The notes: generated by a model from the letters alone, not told the origin. A DNA stretch of 64,000 nucleotides from Planctomycetes bacterium syqfu (GCA_020974905.1 CP087563.1:5456001-5520000), one strand, 5' to 3'. Shown: positions 1 to 9,800, numbered from the stretch's first letter. Made by a program: numbers and translations.

Positions 1-98
1 TGCCTTGCTGTCTTTACAGAGACGATACTTACGTCACAAGAGACGCTGTCTTGATGTTTTGTGTCCGATTCCCCGCCATCATCACGACCCATACGTAC

Positions 99-947
99 TC
101 ACTGGGCATGCTCACCCAGAAAACGCAGCAACTGTTCATCACTGACCTGACCCGGGTTGGCAAGGTCGCGCCCACGCAACGCCGACGGAACCTGCGGCCG
201 GGCGTAACGCACATAATCAAACTCGGCATATAAGTCCGGTTGGCCGTTCTTGATCACCATTTTGTTATGTCTGGCTGGCGGGATGTCCTTGCAGTTGTCC
301 CAGTCGGTGTAGCAGGTCAGTCCCGCCTGCAAGGTCTGTGGGAAGTCGGCGCGACGGTAGCGTTGGTGAACCGACCATTGACCGTTAACTTTTTTGAGCG
401 TGATGACCGCCTGGCCGATTCGGGCAACTTGAATCACCGCGTGATCCACATTGGCGGGCTCGATCTGCAACTTGGAGTTGTTGTTGATGGTGGTCTTGAC
501 TTCAAACTGATACTGCCCGGGTTTGTTGGCTGCGCCGTGCGACAGAAAGATGTAATTCTGCGGCGCATTGGGGCCGGTCGGGTTTCGGAGCATGATCCCG
601 GCCAGCGAGAAACTCCGGCGTGGTGCTGCGTTTTTCGCACGGTTGGATGTTTTCAAAGACGTCGTGATCACAAAGTCGCCCGACACTTCTTTGTATGCCA
701 ACACACCACGGTATTGCTGATACCAGACACTGGCGTATGGGATCATCACCATGTGACCGGCCTTGGACTTGTTGATGTCAAAGGTTTGGAGTTGGTCCGG
801 TGCCTGATGGTCTTGGTGGATGCGTTGCCAATCCTTGAGCGAACTTGGCGTATCAAACTCGTCGCTGAGCTTGCTCAAATCATCAGCCGCAGTGGTCGGC
901 AAAACAAGACACAGTGACAGACACAGCGCGCTCAAAAGTTTAGACAT
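99..947 (-). CDS. Secreted beta-sandwich (DUF1349/laminin-G-like) protein
   Basis: Predicted exported protein of 282 residues. The N-terminus is a classic signal peptide: Lys3, a Leu-rich core, and an Ala-Asp cleavage region near residue 21. The rest is rich in beta-strand patterns with alternating hydrophobic residues (VWYQQYRGVLAY, GDFVITTSL, GIMLRNP), which resembles the concanavalin-like sandwich found in DUF1349 proteins and in sugar-binding modules beside glycosidases. No catalytic pair is evident, so a carbohydrate-binding or structural role is inferred. The start is supported by an AAAGGAA Shine-Dalgarno 7-8 bases upstream. It lies 98 bases downstream of the MFS gene on the same strand and could be co-transcribed with it. 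Confidence 0.72.
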   Translation of the reverse strand: MSKLLSALCLSLCLVLPTTAADDLSKLSDEFDTPSSLKDWQRIHQDHQAPDQLQTFDINKSKAGHMVMIPYASVWYQQYRGVLAYKEVSGDFVITTSLKTSNRAKNAAPRRSFSLAGIMLRNPTGPNAPQNYIFLSHGAANKPGQYQFEVKTTINNNSKLQIEPANVDHAVIQVARIGQAVITLKKVNGQWSVHQRYRRADFPQTLQAGLTCYTDWDNCKDIPPARHNKMVIKNGQPDLYAEFDYVRYARPQVPSALRGRDLANPGQVSDEQLLRFLGEHAQ

Positions 948-1045
948 GGCGGGTTCCTTTGAAAGGATCAGTGTGGGGCATGAGGGACTGCATTATACCG
1001 CAACGCTGACTTGTGCCAGTGATTTTTTTAGACATTGCTCCCGAT

Positions 1046-2347
1046 TCAGGGGTTGATGACAGTCGGTGAGTGTGACTGTGTTTGAGAGGAGTGAAGTGTC
1101 TTGATGACAGGAATAATGCCCATGCAGATCAGTACGGCAAGCAGCAGGTAAACACTGCGTAACGCGTCCCATTGGGCCAGGAATCCGCCGAGACTGACGC
1201 TGATGCTATAGAGGATGCATCGTCCTAAACTTTCCACGGAGAGCGTGGTGGCTCGCCATGGCTTGTGCATGAACTTGTCGAGTCCGACGACGAAAAGTGG
1301 CCGACGCAAATTCTGTAACCCGGCTAAAAACACCATGGCAATCAGTCCCGGCCACGCCCAGTTCATCCACAGGCTTGTCACCGCAACGATCATCACCACA
1401 CATGTTGCAACGTAAATCACCGCGTTGGCTTTGACCACACCTTGATACCGTTTTTTCAGACGCTTGCCCTGCGTTGCGCAGAGTCCAGCCAACGTGTCCT
1501 GCACCAGGAAATACAGGCCGATCCCAAGTCCGCCAACTCCGCCGACCACCGCGACATCGCTGCGATCAAACCCCAACGCCAGAAACGGTTGCAGGTACGC
1601 GATGGCAACTTTGATCTGACTTTCAAAGAGCATCGAACTGATGAGCATCGCCCCAAGTCCCGGCGTGCCGAGCATGCCCAGTTTTCTTAACCATGAGTTG
1701 GGTTTGGCTTCTTGCGGAGATTGCTCCGAGTTTGCCGGAACATCGAGCTGGGTGTCATCGGACTTTTCATTGAAACTGTGATCCAATGATTTCGGGTAGG
1801 AGGCGATGAGTCCGGCGCCCAGGATGCACACACCCGCCGAGATGTAAAACAGACTGGTGAACGAAGCGGTGAGCCAAAGCAGCATGCCACCGAGAATTGC
1901 CGAGATGCCTGCGGTGACTTTGGAAAACACGCGCGCCGTTGCCATCACTTCGTCGATGTCGTGTTCCCGATCATGAAGCTGCGCCCAGTGGAGCATCATC
2001 GCCTTGTGTGTGCCTGATCGGAGTGATTCGCCAAGCCCCATGATCGTCAAACCGACAAGCACCCAAGCAAGATGCCCCTGTGTCTGTTGGCAATAACCGA
2101 GCAACGCAAACGCAATGAGATTGAAAATGAAACTACCAATCAAGCCACTGCGTCTGCCGAAGCGATCGGTGATGATCCCGCCGGGAATTTCCAGGATTGC
2201 CCAGACCAGGCGTTGGTAACCCAGCAGCAAGCCGACATGCGCAATCGGATATTCCATCCCAAGCAGCAGGAACAAAACCATGAACGGCTCAAACAACCGC
2301 AGGTTCCGACAAATCGCATACACACAAAACCGCATCGGCATCGACAT
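1046..2347 (-). CDS. MFS family transporter
   Basis: A 433-residue integral membrane protein with about 12 hydrophobic segments. The MFS signature after the second helix is clear (GGIITDRFGRRSGL, about residues 57-70), and a hydrophilic loop at about 205-225 separates the two six-helix halves. MFS carriers move small solutes with proton or other ion coupling; the substrate is not readable, but the GH4 glycosidase 170 bases upstream on the same strand suggests a sugar or glycoside. A strong terminator sits between that gene and this one, so it probably has its own promoter. No good Shine-Dalgarno precedes the chosen ATG; another Met at residue 3 could serve. Confidence 0.85.
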   Translation of the reverse strand: MSMPMRFCVYAICRNLRLFEPFMVLFLLLGMEYPIAHVGLLLGYQRLVWAILEIPGGIITDRFGRRSGLIGSFIFNLIAFALLGYCQQTQGHLAWVLVGLTIMGLGESLRSGTHKAMMLHWAQLHDREHDIDEVMATARVFSKVTAGISAILGGMLLWLTASFTSLFYISAGVCILGAGLIASYPKSLDHSFNEKSDDTQLDVPANSEQSPQEAKPNSWLRKLGMLGTPGLGAMLISSMLFESQIKVAIAYLQPFLALGFDRSDVAVVGGVGGLGIGLYFLVQDTLAGLCATQGKRLKKRYQGVVKANAVIYVATCVVMIVAVTSLWMNWAWPGLIAMVFLAGLQNLRRPLFVVGLDKFMHKPWRATTLSVESLGRCILYSISVSLGGFLAQWDALRSVYLLLAVLICMGIIPVIKTLHSSQTQSHSPTVINP

Positions 2348-2410
2348 GGTATTGATTATAGATCACCGTCGTTTATCACATCGTCCGAATCTCTCAACAG
2401 CGCATCAAAC

Positions 2411-2445
2411 ATAAAAAATAAAGCCCGGGGGTTTTAACCCCCGGG
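2411..2445 (-). terminator. Intrinsic terminator of the GH4 gene
   Basis: A perfect 8-bp GC stem (CCCGGGGG / CCCCCGGG) with a 6-base loop at 2424-2445. Read on the minus strand it is followed by a U-rich tract (CUUUAUUUUUUAU). It lies about 70 bases past the stop of the GH4 gene and before the MFS start, so it ends GH4 transcription. Confidence 0.75.
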
Positions 2446-2514
2446 ACGTGGTGTGTACGTATTTTAAATGTCGTCAATCAATACACTGCAATGGTTGATT
2501 GGTTGATCGATCAC

Positions 2515-3867
2515 TCACCGTTTCCAATGTTCACCCACAACATCCAGTTCCTTTTCGATCAACTCATCCATGAGCAGTTCGGTATCGCCGATGGAGTTGG
2601 TCAACGGGTCGGTGAGGAAGGCACGACGCAGCAGGTTGCGGTCTTTGTCGTGGACAGCCTGTGCGGTGAGTTCATGGGTGTCGAGAATGGTTTCACACAT
2701 CCCGCGAATCCCGCGTGGCATCTCGCCGACCTTGTGGGGCTTGGGACCTTCCATGGATAGATCACAGTAGAGTTCAAGGAAGGCATCGTCGGACATGTTG
2801 GTGATCGCGCCGTTGTTGTCGGTGTTGATGAAGAAGCTTTTACCCATGTTGCCCCACATCGCTTCGATCATGTCCGTTGCCGGGTCCGGGCCGAACTCGG
2901 TATCGAACTCGGAGATAGCAACCTTGCCGGAGTTGTAATCGTCGACGCGCTGCCAGACTTCGTTGGTCCATTTCAGGCGGGTTGGCACGCTGAAGAGTTG
3001 CAGTGACGGGATGGTGTCCGTGCCGGTGACACCCAGTCCCTGGTAGAACCGGACATACTCTTTGGTGTGACCGATGACGGTGGGCAGGTAGCCCATGGTT
3101 TCATAGAGTTGCAAGCCGATGGCATGGTTGAACGCGCCCTTGGAACCAGCGTAGACATTGTCCTTCTTGGCTGCTTCGTCTTCTGCCAGGTCCTGCTTTT
3201 CCTTGACGAGTTGGGGGATGAGGTCTTTACCATCGTAGTCTGCTTTGAGCATCCAGGTAAAGTGATTGACACCTGCGGTGTGGACGGTGAGTTTGTCGTC
3301 GTTTTCAACCGAGCATGCCTTGGCAACGCTGTTGCGCAGGTTGTATTGGGCATCGCAGAGGGCAAAGGTTTTGAGTTTGGGGAAGAAGCGGCGAAGTCCG
3401 ATGCCATGCACGGAAGTGGGGTTGATGTAGTTGATCACCCACGCTTCAGGACACAGGTCTTGGATGTCCTTGGCAGCATCGAGAATCACGGGAAACTCGC
3501 GCATGGTGCGCATGATCCCGCCGGGACCGATGGTGTCACCCGAGCACATGCGAATGCCGTACTTGGCGGAGACATCGCAATCGATGCCACGGTTGATGGC
3601 ATTGTTGTAAGCAAAACTCAGAATCACAAAGTCCGCACCCTTGAGTACGTCACGACGATCAGTCGAGGCTTCGAGTTTCAGCGGTGAGTTATTGTGGGCG
3701 ATGACTTTTTTGGCAAGGTCTGCCATCTTGTTCAAACGTGTTTCGTCGATGTCGACCAAAGCGAGCGTGCCGTTTTGCAGGTGTTCGGAATGGACCATCT
3801 GCCAAATGGCTTTGCGACCGAAAAACAAACTCCCGGCACCAATGACGACGACTTTAGGTGAGGACAT
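2515..3867 (-). CDS. GH4 family glycosidase (alpha-galactosidase/alpha-glucuronidase-like)
   Basis: Cytoplasmic NAD- and Mn-dependent glycosidase of family GH4, 450 residues, a normal length. The N-terminal Rossmann motif VVVIGAGSLFFG (residues 5-16) binds NAD. INYINPTS (about 145-152) matches the family NxxNP segment. The metal-binding Cys is seen in FALCDAQYN and the metal-binding His in AGVNHFTWM. GH4 enzymes oxidise C3, eliminate the aglycone and re-reduce, and act on alpha-galactosides, alpha-glucuronides or phospho-sugars; the exact sugar is not decided by sequence. The start has a GGAG about 10 bases upstream. It is divergent from an AraC regulator, which is probably its controller, and ends in its own terminator. 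Confidence 0.9.
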   Translation of the reverse strand: MSSPKVVVIGAGSLFFGRKAIWQMVHSEHLQNGTLALVDIDETRLNKMADLAKKVIAHNNSPLKLEASTDRRDVLKGADFVILSFAYNNAINRGIDCDVSAKYGIRMCSGDTIGPGGIMRTMREFPVILDAAKDIQDLCPEAWVINYINPTSVHGIGLRRFFPKLKTFALCDAQYNLRNSVAKACSVENDDKLTVHTAGVNHFTWMLKADYDGKDLIPQLVKEKQDLAEDEAAKKDNVYAGSKGAFNHAIGLQLYETMGYLPTVIGHTKEYVRFYQGLGVTGTDTIPSLQLFSVPTRLKWTNEVWQRVDDYNSGKVAISEFDTEFGPDPATDMIEAMWGNMGKSFFINTDNNGAITNMSDDAFLELYCDLSMEGPKPHKVGEMPRGIRGMCETILDTHELTAQAVHDKDRNLLRRAFLTDPLTNSIGDTELLMDELIEKELDVVGEHWKR

Positions 3868-3889
3868 GATTGTGGACTCCGATAAAATG

Positions 3890-3993
3890 TTGATATCAAA
3901 AACAACCGTGTGTCACGGATTGATGAATATTATTCCATATTAAAAGCGTTATGCCATGGTCGATGTTGATATGAATATGTAAAATATTGATAT
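3890..3993. promoter_or_regulatory. Divergent GH4/AraC promoter region with repeated TTGATAT boxes
   Basis: The intergenic stretch holds three direct copies of TTGATAT, at 3890-3896, 3966-3972 and 3987-3993. Two are preceded by ATG and the last overlaps the first possible start of the AraC gene. Direct-repeat half-sites are typical for AraC-family dimers, so these are candidate operators for both genes. The region is AT-rich and no clear sigma-70 boxes stand out. Confidence 0.32.
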
Positions 3994-4861
3994 GGCTAAG
4001 GCAAGGTTCAAACCCCAACGTGCCCGCCCCAAGCAGTCGGTTCCGACCAGGATGGCTTATCGTCTGCGGACTTTCGGGTGGATTCGACATCAGCCGTACC
4101 ACTCGACGCATGGCACACACGGGGATGATGCGATGCTCACGGTCGTCCGATCCGGGCGTGGGTTTTATCTTCAGGATGCGCAGCGCATCGAGGTGACCGG
4201 GGGGATGGTCGGGCTGGTGTTACCCCAAAGTATCTCCGGCAAGGATGTCGGGGTGCTCATGGCAGACCCGGACGATCCCTATGACCACGACTACTGTCGC
4301 TTTGCCGGTCATCAGGCGATGGATGTGGTTCGTCGAATTCTCAAAGCCAATGACAACAAGCCGTTTTTTACCCCCAAACACCTGCCACAGATTTTTGATC
4401 TGATGCAGCAGATGCGCCGCTATCGCGAACGTCATTCGGATCTGTCACAGGATTCAGATGACCGGCCACCGACGCCGATGGAGGGCTTGCTTGCATGCGT
4501 GTTGGCCGTGTTGGAATTGCCCGAGTTTGAAAAGGAAGACGAAAGCAATCTCTCAGCAGGGCGGTTGCATCGGTACCTGCATGATCACATTGCTGCCCCC
4601 TTGAGTCTGGATCGGATGTCGGAGGATTTTGGTGTCAGTAAGGAGCATCTGTGTCGCGTTGCCAAGCAGGTGTTGGGTGTGACATTGGTGACGTTGGCGG
4701 AACAGATCAAGATGGATTGGGCGACCGTGCTGCTGCATCAACCGGCATTGAGTATCGCGGATGTCGCAAGGCGTGTTGGGTATGTTGACCCGCTGTATTT
4801 TTCCAAAGTGTTCCGCAAACACATGGGGGTGAGTCCCAGGCAGTGGCGCTCGACGTTGTGA
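3992..4861 (+). CDS. AraC family transcriptional regulator
   Basis: A 289-residue regulator. The C-terminal third carries two helix-turn-helix units: LSLDRMSEDFGVSKEHLCRV (about 199-218) and the highly typical second unit with IADVARRVGYVDPLYFSKVF then RKHMGVSPRQWR (about 247-280). The N-terminal half has the shape of a cupin effector domain (HGTHGDDAMLTVVRSGRGF), which in this family binds a sugar. It is divergent from the GH4 gene, so induction by the GH4 substrate is inferred. The start is uncertain: the first ATG has no Shine-Dalgarno, while Met21 at 4052 is preceded by CCAGG and may be the true start. Confidence 0.87.
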   Translation: MAKARFKPQRARPKQSVPTRMAYRLRTFGWIRHQPYHSTHGTHGDDAMLTVVRSGRGFYLQDAQRIEVTGGMVGLVLPQSISGKDVGVLMADPDDPYDHDYCRFAGHQAMDVVRRILKANDNKPFFTPKHLPQIFDLMQQMRRYRERHSDLSQDSDDRPPTPMEGLLACVLAVLELPEFEKEDESNLSAGRLHRYLHDHIAAPLSLDRMSEDFGVSKEHLCRVAKQVLGVTLVTLAEQIKMDWATVLLHQPALSIADVARRVGYVDPLYFSKVFRKHMGVSPRQWRSTL

Positions 4862-4963
4862 TGATTCGTTGGCTACACCGCTTGCGGTTTTGCGCTCCAT
4901 GAATCGAACGGACACCGTTGAATAATCGAATCTCGCCAGACGCGCTAAACCGCAATAGTTTCG

Positions 4964-5215
4964 TTGCCATTTTGTCATGTAGCACAAAAGACTGTAAAAC
5001 CAATACCTTATGGATATCCGCACGCACCTGAAACCTTTGGACAGCATCTCAAGAAGCGCCGAATGGATCTTGGCCTACGTCAAATCGATGTGGCTGCAAT
5101 GCTGGGGTGCGACAAGAAAAGCGTGGGATATTGGGAGGGAGGTAAGGGGAGACCGACTCAGAAGTACAGGGCTAAGGTGATGGAATTTCTCGGATATGAT
5201 CCTGGGTGTAAGTAG
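4964..5215 (+). CDS. Small XRE-type helix-turn-helix protein
   Basis: An 83-codon protein whose residues 24-72 form a Cro/C1-type HTH: TFGQHLKKRRMDLGLRQIDVA, then AAMLGCDKKSVGYWEGG. The Tyr-Trp-Glu-Gly ending is standard for helix 3-4 of this fold. It probably begins at TTG, because a degraded relative at 19960 has the same TTG followed by a near-identical stretch (CATTTTGT) and a similar N-terminus (KPxPYxxPxxPxTFG). It sits just upstream of the nine-gene Exb-linked operon. Role unknown: it could regulate that operon or mark the edge of an inserted block. It has no enzymatic domain. Confidence 0.68.
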   Translation: MPFCHVAQKTVKPIPYGYPHAPETFGQHLKKRRMDLGLRQIDVAAMLGCDKKSVGYWEGGKGRPTQKYRAKVMEFLGYDPGCK

Positions 5216-5511
5216 AGAGAAGATAGGATATTTTCTGTATCAGGATGTTTTCAGTTAAATTTTATCTTCCATTTTATCGGTGTCTTGTTAACATAGTCCT
5301 TGATAGTCTTCTTAGGTAAAACTGCAATGGTTGTTTCCGTACCTAAGCTGATTGGATGTAATTTAATGACGTAAAAGACCACTTAACTGTTGTGATGTGG
5401 ATTTATTGAAATTATTACGGATTTGGCAATTACATATCACCAATAAAGATATGAAATTGCGTCCAATAGTGCTTGTTGATTGGTGATGAATTATCACATA
5501 GAACGGGGTAT
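5216..5511 (+). other. AT-rich gap before the Exb-linked operon
   Basis: About 300 bases with no credible gene. The stretch is AT-rich and must contain the promoter of the nine-gene operon that follows; TTGAAA then ATTACA 17 bases later (about 5406-5434) is a possible but weak promoter pair. Nothing else recognisable. Confidence 0.35.
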
Positions 5512-7533
5512 ATGGTGGTTAAGGGGGCGTCGCAACGTTTTGGTGGATTGAAGTTTAGGTCAAAATATTGCTCGGTGCTTTGTGTGTTACCGGTAATTGC
5601 TATTTTATCAGTTTCAACGCTGGTTTTTGCAGCACCGGCCACAGAAAACACACTTGGTGATGTTGGTGCGGCCTCAAAACTCCTACGGGACGAGTCCACC
5701 ATCAAAGATGGAGTAGCGACACTCAATTATTTGATCAGGTCTGACAACAAAGCAGTGTCTTATGCTGCGCGTTCGACACTGGCAGCATACTCTCGTCAAC
5801 ACGGAGCATTGGATAAAGCTGAATCGCTAACCAAGGACTTTCAGCAAACAGCCGGTTATTCCGATATGCATCCAGCTGTTGCAGTTCAATATCTGCGATG
5901 TTTACTTGAAGCTGCTCATGTCTTGGTAATCCAGAAAAAGATAACTGAAGCATTACCTCTGCTGAATTGGGCGGAAACGCTACCACGTGATTACGACAGA
6001 GCTCTATCTTGTGTCAAATACGCTGAAATATTGGTTGGTATGCAAGAAGCAGATCGTGCTGAAGCCTATTGTCGAAAGGTCAAGGAAGCGAGTAACAAAC
6101 ATCTAACCGAAGAAAGAAAATCAGGAGCGTCTATAGGGCAAGGATCATCAAATTTAGATGTGTCATCAGTTTGGGGAGAGCTGCGATACCGCGTGGGGCT
6201 TGTAGAAGCGAAAGTCCAATCGCAACGGGCAACATTGCAATTTGGCAAGGAATATGGTTTGTATGTCATGATGCGTTTGTACGCGGATATGAAGCATTAT
6301 TCCAAAGCATCTGAGATTGCAAAGCAGATAATTCAAGAGTTTCCAGAAAGTATGTTTTCTGCTGCTGCGGGTTATTCGCTTGGGGTTTATATTCTCCATG
6401 ATAGAACAGAACCAGATGAAGTAAAACGAATAAAGAAGATGGTGCAATGGCTGCAACACTTCATAGAAGAATCGCCTGACGGCTTCTACCGTGGTGAAGC
6501 ATTGATGTTAATCGGAAAGATTGCATTGGAAAAGTTATGGAATGTCAAACAAGCGAAAAGATATTACGAGCGGGCTTTAGCATATTTTATAAAGGCTCGT
6601 GAGAATAGAAACGCATTGGATTTATACACAATCATTCCTGATGATTTGAGAACGTATTCTAAACCAACTGAATCCCTGACAAGATATGATAAGTGGCTAC
6701 GAACACATCGGTTAGAGCAGGACCCTGTAAAAGTATATAATTCATTCTCTGCGCCGCCATGGTATAGGAATGAGCAAGAAAAAGAATGTCGTTTAATGAT
6801 GGGATTCTTTTGCTTTATTGATTCAAATTACACAGAGGCTATGGCGCATTGGGAGTTGATAAAAAGTCTTGATCAAGGCATGGCTGCTATTCCTAACAAT
6901 GCGCCAACAGTACAAAAAAGGCTTTTAACAGCATGTGAACAGAAATATTTCATTTTCAGAAATCCAGATAAAGAAAATCTAAAAAATGATTCTTTTATAA
7001 AGATCATTTTTTATGCGGAATTTTTATACACCTTGGAAAGGTTTGATGAATCTGTCCAATATTTCAAAAAGATATATGAAAATTCAGATGTAATTGCTGA
7101 AAAAGCAATAGCCTGGCTGGGGATTGCCATGTGTTGCAACACGTTAGGCTTGGAAATGTCCGGCCTTGAATCCAAAAAAGAAGCAGAGAAATTTTACCAA
7201 AAAGTCCTTGACGAAAATGCAAAGGATGTTGGGTATTCTCTATATACATTGTGTGCGGTTGACTATGCAAATTGTATGATGGGCACATATTACGGGCAGG
7301 ATAAAGCTGCAGATTTGTATCAGAGTGTTTTGTCGTCGAAAAAATCCTATGAAACTCTGAGTTCAAGAAGCTTGAGTAGAATCGTGGTTGGTTATGGATA
7401 CTATTTGTACAAAAGAAAAAAAATAGATGAAATGAAATCCTTACTAGATTTTGTTTATAAGGATAAAGACAAGGATCGTTATTATCACAAAGTGTATGGC
7501 CTATTAGAAATATTGAATAAAGAGAGTAAATGA
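5512..7533 (+). CDS. Exported TPR-repeat protein
   Basis: About 673 residues from the ATG at 5512, chosen because GAACGGGG precedes it; an in-frame TTG lies 39 bases earlier. Residues 17-41 form a signal peptide or anchor (CVLPVIAILSVSTLVFAAPA). The mature part is nearly all helical with repeated TPR-like pairs (AEAYCRKV, AKRYYERALAYF, SVQYFKKIYENS, AADLYQSVLSSK), a fold used for protein binding. It is the first gene of the operon that ends in ExbB and two ExbD proteins, so a periplasmic scaffold role is inferred. Codon use becomes AT-rich towards the 3' end. It overlaps the next gene by four bases (ATGA). Confidence 0.75.
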   Translation: MVVKGASQRFGGLKFRSKYCSVLCVLPVIAILSVSTLVFAAPATENTLGDVGAASKLLRDESTIKDGVATLNYLIRSDNKAVSYAARSTLAAYSRQHGALDKAESLTKDFQQTAGYSDMHPAVAVQYLRCLLEAAHVLVIQKKITEALPLLNWAETLPRDYDRALSCVKYAEILVGMQEADRAEAYCRKVKEASNKHLTEERKSGASIGQGSSNLDVSSVWGELRYRVGLVEAKVQSQRATLQFGKEYGLYVMMRLYADMKHYSKASEIAKQIIQEFPESMFSAAAGYSLGVYILHDRTEPDEVKRIKKMVQWLQHFIEESPDGFYRGEALMLIGKIALEKLWNVKQAKRYYERALAYFIKARENRNALDLYTIIPDDLRTYSKPTESLTRYDKWLRTHRLEQDPVKVYNSFSAPPWYRNEQEKECRLMMGFFCFIDSNYTEAMAHWELIKSLDQGMAAIPNNAPTVQKRLLTACEQKYFIFRNPDKENLKNDSFIKIIFYAEFLYTLERFDESVQYFKKIYENSDVIAEKAIAWLGIAMCCNTLGLEMSGLESKKEAEKFYQKVLDENAKDVGYSLYTLCAVDYANCMMGTYYGQDKAADLYQSVLSSKKSYETLSSRSLSRIVVGYGYYLYKRKKIDEMKSLLDFVYKDKDKDRYYHKVYGLLEILNKESK

Positions 7534-9800
7534 TGGGGATCAAAAAAACTTATTGTGCTGGAAGTTTGCTTGTTGTTGCATTATTTTTCGGTGTTAATTT
7601 AAATGCAAAAGAGGCGGAGTTGGAGGCTGGCGGTGTCGCTGACAAATCACAATCGAGTGGAAGCTATTCTACAAATGATGGTGGGCTGTTTGATGTTTCT
7701 GTATCAGCAGGTCTTAAAAGTGGGTGGGAGATTATTAAAGAAGAATCGACGGTTTCAGGTGATGGCAACTTAGGAAGTTCCGGAGCATCTGCGAATTGGG
7801 TTGATCAAGGGTTCAGCTTTTCCTGTGTTCTTTCTGGTATGGCAAGGCCAGTGGGTGGTGGTAGTGGTGACGGTGGTCCTGTAACAAGACCTTGGTCTGT
7901 AACGGCTGGGCCTAAAGATTTTGATTATGCGATTGATCCATCAGAAGTGAGAATGCCAATAGGCGAATCTGCGAGTTTTACTAGCACGGCAGATGGTGAG
8001 GCGCATGAAAGTAATTGGTCAGTGAAAAAAAGAACAGATTTAGTGTGGGAAGAAAAAGGTTCTGGAAGTAGCTTTAGTATTACACCTGAAGATTATATAA
8101 CAGTTTTTGTTAAAGGAACTTCATCAGAAAATGAAACAAAATCTGCCACAGTAACAGCTCAAGCTATAGGCGTATTGTCCGTAGAAAGATATGCATATGG
8201 TGACGGGGATGGAGAGGTTAAAGAGTCAGAATATGGTTCTTATGTCAAAGTGGGCGATACAATAACCTTTAAAGCAGAGCCGATTAACGGCCCATTCCCT
8301 GAAGGATATCCAGTGTGGAGTGGTGAAGCTTCTGGTAATAGTGATACGGCCACAGTGACCTTCAGTAGCCCAAGCAGTAGTTCTCAAGATACTAAAACAG
8401 TGACAGCAAGTTGTGGTACTAGTAGTAAAAGTGAAACTGTTCTTGTTTTAAGTTTTTTGGCTGGGAATGAACCTGAAATTTCCAGTCTAAATGCACCGTT
8501 ACCTGACGAAAATAGGTCGTTTATCTATCCGGATGAAATAGTTATTGGTTCCTTTAATGGTAGTGATATTGACAAAGATAATATTGATAGGGAATACGAA
8601 GATGGATTATTGTATAACGTGTTATGCGATGGAGCAGGTGAAGTATCGTACAGTGGAGGAACTACATTTACATTCATGCCCCAAAAAAATACTTCAGGTA
8701 ATTATGGAGATGCAAATGTAAGTATATATATAAAAGACGACGGTAAATATTATTTGGATTTGGAGCAACTTACACAAAAACTATCTACTTCATTCACTAC
8801 AAAAGATTTTGGGGATGTAGATTATATTGAAGGCAATTTAGGATATGGCGAATCGTTTCCAGGCCCATTCATTGTTGTAAGTACGCCCGAGTCGTCAAAA
8901 TCAATTTCTTTTTCAGCAATTCCAACAGATAAATTTGAAACAAACTATCCCAAATGGTATGTAGATGGTGGATATGTAAGTGATGATGAGACTTTTGATT
9001 GCAGTTTTACTGGTACATCATCTGGAAAGTCATTTACTATTGGAGCAAAAGGAAAAGAAGATGGAAAAATGTGTTCGGTTAATGTTTTAGCGTACCACAC
9101 TAGTCCAAAGAAAGATACATCGATTAATCTTTCGGCTATAGGAAGTACGCTTGACTCAGTTTTTGGTGCAATGTGTAAAAAGAAAGATGGTCTGAATATC
9201 AAAACAGGTGGCACAATTGGTGTGAAATGGAACTATGAAGAATTGAAACCAAATTCAGCTGCTAAGGTTTGGACTGCATATTTCACATCAGAAACAAAAT
9301 TATTTGAAATTGGTGGTTCAGCACGGTTATGGGGGACTCCTCCGGGATTCGGAACTTTTTTTGGCATTGATGCTGGAATTGATATGACAGCTACTGGTTC
9401 TTTTGCAATGTCAGGAGAAATAGGAAATTTGATTAAGAAAAACACACCTGAGCCTAATGTTGACACGTTAATGTACCGAGGGGGAGTTTCAGCAAATCCA
9501 AAAATTGCTATTGGAATTAAAGCATCAGGAACTTTCCGTTCGCCATATGTTGATGCAGAGATATCTGGAGAACTTAGTACATCTTTGGATGCCAGCATTT
9601 ATGCAGGTGTAATAAGCGATGGTACTTTAGCATGGTATGCAGAATGTGTATGGAATCCTGTTACGCTTAAAGTAGGGGGAGCAGTTAAAAACGCGGCTGA
9701 TGAAGAAATGTGGACATATACTGAAGAGCACTCATTTTTTGATAAAGTTGTAATTTGGAGTTCTGAAGATAAGCACGGAATACCAGATCCTACGATGTAA
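7530..9800 (+). CDS. Exported Ig-like/beta-rich surface protein
   Basis: A 756-residue protein with a signal peptide (residues 1-25, ending LNAKEAE). After a Gly/Ser-rich stretch there are at least two Ig-like modules with the usual wording: GESASFTSTADG...NWSV and GDTITFKAEPING...WSG, each ending in valine-rich strands. Around residues 330-430 is a third unit (PEISSLN to IYIKDDGKYY). The last 200 residues are Gly-rich alternating strands (FEIGGSARLWG, GIDAGIDMTATGSFAMSG) that could be a beta-barrel or another sandwich. Likely a cell-surface protein exported by or partnering the Exb-linked machine; this is inference. Strongly AT-rich coding. Four-base overlap with the preceding gene. Confidence 0.65.
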   Translation: MMGIKKTYCAGSLLVVALFFGVNLNAKEAELEAGGVADKSQSSGSYSTNDGGLFDVSVSAGLKSGWEIIKEESTVSGDGNLGSSGASANWVDQGFSFSCVLSGMARPVGGGSGDGGPVTRPWSVTAGPKDFDYAIDPSEVRMPIGESASFTSTADGEAHESNWSVKKRTDLVWEEKGSGSSFSITPEDYITVFVKGTSSENETKSATVTAQAIGVLSVERYAYGDGDGEVKESEYGSYVKVGDTITFKAEPINGPFPEGYPVWSGEASGNSDTATVTFSSPSSSSQDTKTVTASCGTSSKSETVLVLSFLAGNEPEISSLNAPLPDENRSFIYPDEIVIGSFNGSDIDKDNIDREYEDGLLYNVLCDGAGEVSYSGGTTFTFMPQKNTSGNYGDANVSIYIKDDGKYYLDLEQLTQKLSTSFTTKDFGDVDYIEGNLGYGESFPGPFIVVSTPESSKSISFSAIPTDKFETNYPKWYVDGGYVSDDETFDCSFTGTSSGKSFTIGAKGKEDGKMCSVNVLAYHTSPKKDTSINLSAIGSTLDSVFGAMCKKKDGLNIKTGGTIGVKWNYEELKPNSAAKVWTAYFTSETKLFEIGGSARLWGTPPGFGTFFGIDAGIDMTATGSFAMSGEIGNLIKKNTPEPNVDTLMYRGGVSANPKIAIGIKASGTFRSPYVDAEISGELSTSLDASIYAGVISDGTLAWYAECVWNPVTLKVGGAVKNAADEEMWTYTEEHSFFDKVVIWSSEDKHGIPDPTM

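Noticed and set aside
240-917. Long plus-strand frame of 225 codons
   Set aside because: Fully antisense to the secreted beta-sandwich gene, which has a signal peptide and ribosome-binding site; no domain in the plus-strand frame.
4870-4892. Possible attachment site shared with 40577-40592
   Set aside because: AACCGCAAGCGGT occurs at both places only in inverted orientation and is itself nearly palindromic. It does not give a convincing attL/attR pair for the recombinase.
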